This document shows positions 60,239-64,000 of a stretch of 64,000 nt of DNA, in pieces. The translations under genes and the position numbers were made by a program. Position 1 is the first letter of the stretch, and each line of letters starts with the position of its first letter. The stretch is from NCBI GenBank assembly GCA_001829315.1, contig MIAY01000043.1:1-64000 (forward strand), read 5' to 3'. Origin of the DNA: Spirochaetes bacterium GWE1_32_154. Lineage in GTDB: Bacteria; Spirochaetota; GWE2-31-10. A model generated the notes under the pieces. It worked only from the letters and a program-made list of their open reading frames with translations. It ran no database searches and was not told the DNA's origin.

Positions 60239-62008
60239 TTAACTGGTCAATCCATTTTTTAATAATGTATTAACAATCGCAGGATTTGCTTTTCCCTTTG
60301 TTTTTTTCATCATTTCACCAACAAAAAAACTGAATAATTTTTCTTTTCCACCTTTATATTCAGCAACTTGAGCAGGATTTGCACTAATAACATCATCAAT
60401 CATTTTCTTCAATTCTTTTTCATCGGTAATTTGTTTATAACCGTCTTTTTCAATTATTTCAACAAGTGCCCTTTTGGTTTCAAAGGACTTTTTAAGAACC
60501 TCTTTAGCGATTTTACCGCTAATTTCATCACTATCTATTTTTCCAAGAAATTCTACAAAGTTTTCAGGACTGATATGAATATCTTTAAGATCATTTGTAT
60601 ACGAAATAAGCTCATTAAAAAACCAGTTTGATGCATTCTTATGATCTTTATAAATACTTACTAACTTGTCAAAATACGCTGTAAAAGCAGAGTTATTAAT
60701 CAATAATAAAGACTGTTCTTCTGAAAGATTATATATATTCATATAGGTATATTTCTTTTTCAATGGATATTCAGGAACAAATTCTTTTAATTCTTCTATA
60801 TAATCTTCATCAAGAATTATTGGCAATAAATCAGGATCAGGAAAATATCTGTAATCATGAGATTCTTCTTTTGATCTCATTGAAAAAGTTTTCTGGCTAT
60901 TTTCATCCCACAATCTTGTTTCCTGAATAATAGCTTTTCCTGTTTTTTTCAAAACAATTTGTCTTTCTATTTCAAACTCGATTGCTTTTTCGATAGCTTT
61001 AAATGAGTTCATATTTTTAACTTCGGTTTTAGTACCAAGTTTTGTTTCACCAACTTTTCTGATAGAAATATTAGCATCACATCGTAAACTGCCTTCCTCA
61101 AGATTTCCATCACAAATACCCAGTTGAACAAGCACTGAACGCAACATAATTACATAATCTTTCGCATGTTTTGCACATTTAATATCAGGTTCTGTAACGA
61201 TCTCGATTAGCGGAACACTTGTTCTGTTAAAATCAACGGCACTGGCTTTTGACCCCCAAATACCAGGCGCACCAACATGAACCATTTTACCTGCATCTTC
61301 TTCCATATGAATTCTATTTAACTTAATAGCAAGAGGTTTTCCGTTATCATCAATTTCAACAAAACCGCCTGAACAAATCGGCTCTTCAAATTGTGAAATT
61401 TGATACCCTTTCGGTAAATCAGGGTAAAAATAATTTTTTCGTGCAAAAACACTTTTCTTATTAATCTTACAATTTAATGCAAGTCCCGATAAAATCGCCA
61501 TTCGTACTGCTTCATGATTTAAAACAGGTAAAACACCCGGATGCCCGTTACAAACAGGACAGGTGTTGTGATTAGGTTCACTTCCGAATTCTGTAGGGCA
61601 ACTGCAGAATAATTTTGATTTCGTTTTTAAATGAGCATGAACCTCAAGACCGATTACGGCCTCGTATTCATCGTGAGAACCTGCAATAATTGCCGTGGAA
61701 GCAGACTCTTTCTCTTCTCCCGGTCTTGCTTTCTGAGGCGGAACCAGATATGCTGATTTATCTCTAACCGGAGCATTTATAAGAATTCTTTCTAAATCAT
61801 CCCACTCAACCTGATTATCCATTCTCATTTTTGCACTTGATTCAGTCGGATGTGCCGAAGGCGTTAAATCATTGCAGTCTGCACTGTTTATAATTTCCGC
61901 ATATTTCAGGAAATCATCAATCTCTTTCTCATATCCGGCTTTTTCACTCGCACTCACTTCAAAAGAACTTAATTTTATCAAATCATCTATATTAAACTTT
62001 CCACTCAT
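60239..62008 (-). CDS. gatB: GatC-GatB fusion, tRNA amidotransferase
   Basis: A 589-residue chain. Residues 1-95 are a GatC-like helical domain (KFNIDDLIKLSSFEVSASEK then FLKYAEIINSADCNDL and a DNQVEW box). Residues 112-589 are GatB: YEAVIGLEVHAHLKTKSKLF, CPVCNGHPGVLPVLN, and a C-terminal YqeY-like tail. The cysteine set C...CP...CPVC can bind zinc. GatB binds Asp- or Glu-tRNA and phosphorylates the acyl group; GatC holds GatA to GatB. The gene starts 45 bp after the GatA-AspRS stop, so both are in one operon. AGGAG precedes the ATG. Confidence 0.9.
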   Translation of the reverse strand: MSGKFNIDDLIKLSSFEVSASEKAGYEKEIDDFLKYAEIINSADCNDLTPSAHPTESSAKMRMDNQVEWDDLERILINAPVRDKSAYLVPPQKARPGEEKESASTAIIAGSHDEYEAVIGLEVHAHLKTKSKLFCSCPTEFGSEPNHNTCPVCNGHPGVLPVLNHEAVRMAILSGLALNCKINKKSVFARKNYFYPDLPKGYQISQFEEPICSGGFVEIDDNGKPLAIKLNRIHMEEDAGKMVHVGAPGIWGSKASAVDFNRTSVPLIEIVTEPDIKCAKHAKDYVIMLRSVLVQLGICDGNLEEGSLRCDANISIRKVGETKLGTKTEVKNMNSFKAIEKAIEFEIERQIVLKKTGKAIIQETRLWDENSQKTFSMRSKEESHDYRYFPDPDLLPIILDEDYIEELKEFVPEYPLKKKYTYMNIYNLSEEQSLLLINNSAFTAYFDKLVSIYKDHKNASNWFFNELISYTNDLKDIHISPENFVEFLGKIDSDEISGKIAKEVLKKSFETKRALVEIIEKDGYKQITDEKELKKMIDDVISANPAQVAEYKGGKEKLFSFFVGEMMKKTKGKANPAIVNTLLKNGLTS

Positions 62009-62053
62009 TTTGTACTCCTAACAGTATTTTTTATACAAAGCAAAAAAACATGA

Positions 62054-64000
62054 TTACGGCTCAAGTCTGCCTATATCTCTCGGGAATAAAGTCGCTTCAC
62101 GTACATTACCTAAACCAAGTAATTTCATGGTAACCCTTTCCAGTCCCATTCCTAAACCACCGTGAGGCGGCATACCGAATTTGAATGTTTCCAGATAATC
62201 TTTATACGCTGCCGGGTTTAAACCGAAAGCAATCATATTTGCCTTTAACGCTTCGTAATTATGAATTCGCTGTCCTCCGGTTGTTATTTCCAAACCTTTA
62301 TAAAGAAGATCAAATGATCTTGTATAACCCGGTAACCGTTCATCCTGCATTGTATACATTGGTCTTTTCTTAACCGGATAACCGACTATATAAACAAACT
62401 GAGAACCATATTGTTCTTCAATATACTTACAAACAACCTTTTCACCTTCAGGTGATATATCACCATCCATATCTTTTACACCAAGTTTATCAGCGATTTC
62501 TAACGCTTCAATAAAATGAATTCGCGGAATTGATGTTGGTATAATGATTTCCTGACCAAAATATTCCAACACATCAGAATATTTTGCTTTAATATTTTTT
62601 AATATATGAATAAGCAATGCTTCCTGCATATCGATTAAATCCTGCTCATCTTTAATGAATGCCATTTCAAAATCCAAACTTGTATATTCATTTAAATGTC
62701 TGACTGTATTATGTTTTTCAGCTCTGAAAACAGGACCTATTTCAAAGACTCTTTCTAACCCTGAACCAACCATCATCTGTTTATAAAATTGTGGTGATTG
62801 AGCTAAAAATGCCTGTCTGTCAAAATATTTAATTTCAAAAATATTTGACCCGCCTTCAGTTTCATTTGAAATTATTTTTGGTGTTTTAATTTCTGTAAAA
62901 TTATGTAATCGCAAAAATTCTGCAAAAGAACCTGCAATTTCTGACTGCACTTTAAATACTGATAATATTTCAATATTTCGTAATGATATCGGCCGGTTAT
63001 CAAGTAAAGTCGGTAGATTTAAATTGGATAAATTACCTCCGACAGTAAAAGGCACATCAGATGCTGCCTCTGACAATATGGTTAACTCAGTAACCTTTAA
63101 CTCAATCCCGTTATAAGGGGATCGCTCTTCTTTCGTTACCATACCTTTTACCTGTACTATTGACAACGGTGTTAATTTAACCCTGGCAATTTCACCTTCT
63201 AAAACAAGTTGCGTTAACCCGGTTCTATCCCGTAGTGTATAAAACTCAATACCGCCAAGATTATTAATTTTATAAATCGAACCGGACATTGTTATTGTTT
63301 TACCAAGCTGTTCTGATAGATTAGTACAAAAAACTCTGTCTGATGTATTTTTTTCTCTATTTGAATATGAATCTGAAACTTTCTTAATATCTTCTTTTGA
63401 ATACACGGAAGACATTTTTTTCGTTTCTTTAGCATCTTTCTTTGAACTGCTGTTGCTTTGTGAAACATCAATTTTTGATAAATCGGGATACATGGAAAGT
63501 GATTTTTTCTGCTCAAATTTATATCCCACATTGAATAATAAATCTTCGCTTAAAGGTTTTCCGATTAATTGTAAACCCACAGGCAACCCTGAAACCATTC
63601 CTGATGGTACAGAAATAGCCGGTAAACCGGATAAATTCGGTATTACAGTCGTTACATCGCTTAAATACAATTTCATCGGATCAGTTGTTCCTTCACCAAA
63701 TTTAAATGCAACTTCAGGTGTTGTCGGTGTTGCAATAACGTCATATTTCATAAAAATTTTCTGCATTTCTTTCATTATAAAGGTTCTTAATTTCTGTGCT
63801 TTAAGATAATACGCATCATAATATCCTGATGACAGAACAAAGTTTCCGAGTAATATACGTTTCTTAACTTCTTTACCAAAACCCTCAGTTCGTGAAGCAA
63901 AAAGCATTTCTTCATAATTTTGTTGTTTTTCACTTCGTAAACCATATTTCACACCATCGTAACGGGACAAATTAGAACTGGCCTCAGCCGTAGCAATAAA
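62054..64000 (-). CDS. gatA-aspS: GatA-AspRS fusion, 5' end outside window
   Basis: The frame is open to the window edge and reads ATAEASSNLSRYDGVKYG, the conserved end of GatA's catalytic domain, so the true start lies beyond 64000. The GatA part ends near 63490 (VGLQLIGKPLSEDLLFNVGY). A Ser/Lys linker of about 50 residues follows (SNSSSKKDAKETKKM). An AspRS of archaeal/eukaryotic-like, non-discriminating type then runs to the end: OB-fold (GKTITMSGSIYKINNLGGIE), motif 2 (FEIGPVFRAEKHNTVRHLNE), and motif 3 (GGLGMGLERVTMKLLG). It has no GAD insertion. AspRS would charge tRNA(Asn) with Asp and GatCAB would amidate it. Confidence 0.9.
   Translation of the reverse strand, partial: FIATAEASSNLSRYDGVKYGLRSEKQQNYEEMLFASRTEGFGKEVKKRILLGNFVLSSGYYDAYYLKAQKLRTFIMKEMQKIFMKYDVIATPTTPEVAFKFGEGTTDPMKLYLSDVTTVIPNLSGLPAISVPSGMVSGLPVGLQLIGKPLSEDLLFNVGYKFEQKKSLSMYPDLSKIDVSQSNSSSKKDAKETKKMSSVYSKEDIKKVSDSYSNREKNTSDRVFCTNLSEQLGKTITMSGSIYKINNLGGIEFYTLRDRTGLTQLVLEGEIARVKLTPLSIVQVKGMVTKEERSPYNGIELKVTELTILSEAASDVPFTVGGNLSNLNLPTLLDNRPISLRNIEILSVFKVQSEIAGSFAEFLRLHNFTEIKTPKIISNETEGGSNIFEIKYFDRQAFLAQSPQFYKQMMVGSGLERVFEIGPVFRAEKHNTVRHLNEYTSLDFEMAFIKDEQDLIDMQEALLIHILKNIKAKYSDVLEYFGQEIIIPTSIPRIHFIEALEIADKLGVKDMDGDISPEGEKVVCKYIEEQYGSQFVYIVGYPVKKRPMYTMQDERLPGYTRSFDLLYKGLEITTGGQRIHNYEALKANMIAFGLNPAAYKDYLETFKFGMPPHGGLGMGLERVTMKLLGLGNVREATLFPRDIGRLEP

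Noticed and set aside
1-64000. tRNA, rRNA or known riboswitch
   Set aside because: I looked for TPsiC-arm-like GGTTCRANNCC patterns and rRNA-like GC-rich segments and saw none; a covariance-model search would be needed for certainty.

Overview
The window is a roughly 30% GC, densely coded stretch of chromosome from a diderm bacterium. Several genes carry outer-membrane beta-barrel or lipoprotein signals. 2-oxoacid:ferredoxin oxidoreductase, superoxide reductase, rubrerythrin-like and HgdC-type activase genes point to an anaerobic, ferredoxin-based metabolism. A spirochaete or a near relative would fit, but that is an inference from overall gene style; no rRNA or tRNA gene is present to settle it. 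TAA, TAG and TGA all act as stops.

Layout. 1-3330: mobile-element debris (5'-truncated Rpn nuclease, frameshifted membrane protein, decayed IS66). 3329-9370: redox and oxygen-defence genes (FAD oxidoreductase, bacterioferritin, pterin dehydratase, rubrerythrin-like protein, superoxide reductase) followed by 2-oxoacid:ferredoxin oxidoreductase. 9384-9797: internally deleted IS630. 10102-16528: a biosynthetic cluster of FAD hydroxylase, UbiE-like methyltransferase, dedicated ACP and ketosynthase, second methyltransferase, type III polyketide synthase and a periplasmic helical-repeat protein. I read it as a phenolic-lipid or quinone-like pathway. 16604-18502: a cassette-like zone with an attC-like site and a broken tyrosine recombinase. 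18568-23646: envelope proteins, a sugar aminotransferase and two glycosyltransferases. 23721-27279: second Rpn nuclease, one CRISPR repeat and a cas1-cas2-cas4 adaptation module without any effector.

27374-34936: hybrid histidine kinase with a Cache-like lipoprotein, a phosphatase remnant, patatin, and a beta-barrel protein fused to an apparently dead M1-peptidase domain. 35022-43915: GH13 glycosidase, acetyltransferase, GtrA protein, a giant HgdC/BadF-type activase and its unknown partner. 44077-47272: signalling genes (kinase, receiver, diguanylate cyclase). 47513-51272: two overlapping barrel genes. 51284-57505: MutL, two class III nucleotide cyclases, radical SAM and GIY-YIG-like proteins. 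57625-60100: membrane protein, parvulin lipoprotein, and a STAS/HATPase partner-switching pair. 60239-64000: a GatC-GatB fusion and a GatA-AspRS fusion, which together would supply the whole Asn-tRNA(Asn) route in two polypeptides.

A dispersed palindromic repeat of about 115-120 bp (five near-complete copies, one of them enlarged, plus fragments) runs through the window. One copy lies in frame inside a histidine kinase and another truncates a phosphatase gene. The leading candidates for something undescribed are the type III PKS cluster with its own ACP/KS, the GatA-AspRS fusion beside GatC-GatB, the in-frame repeat in the kinase, the attC-like site, and the dead-peptidase/barrel fusion.
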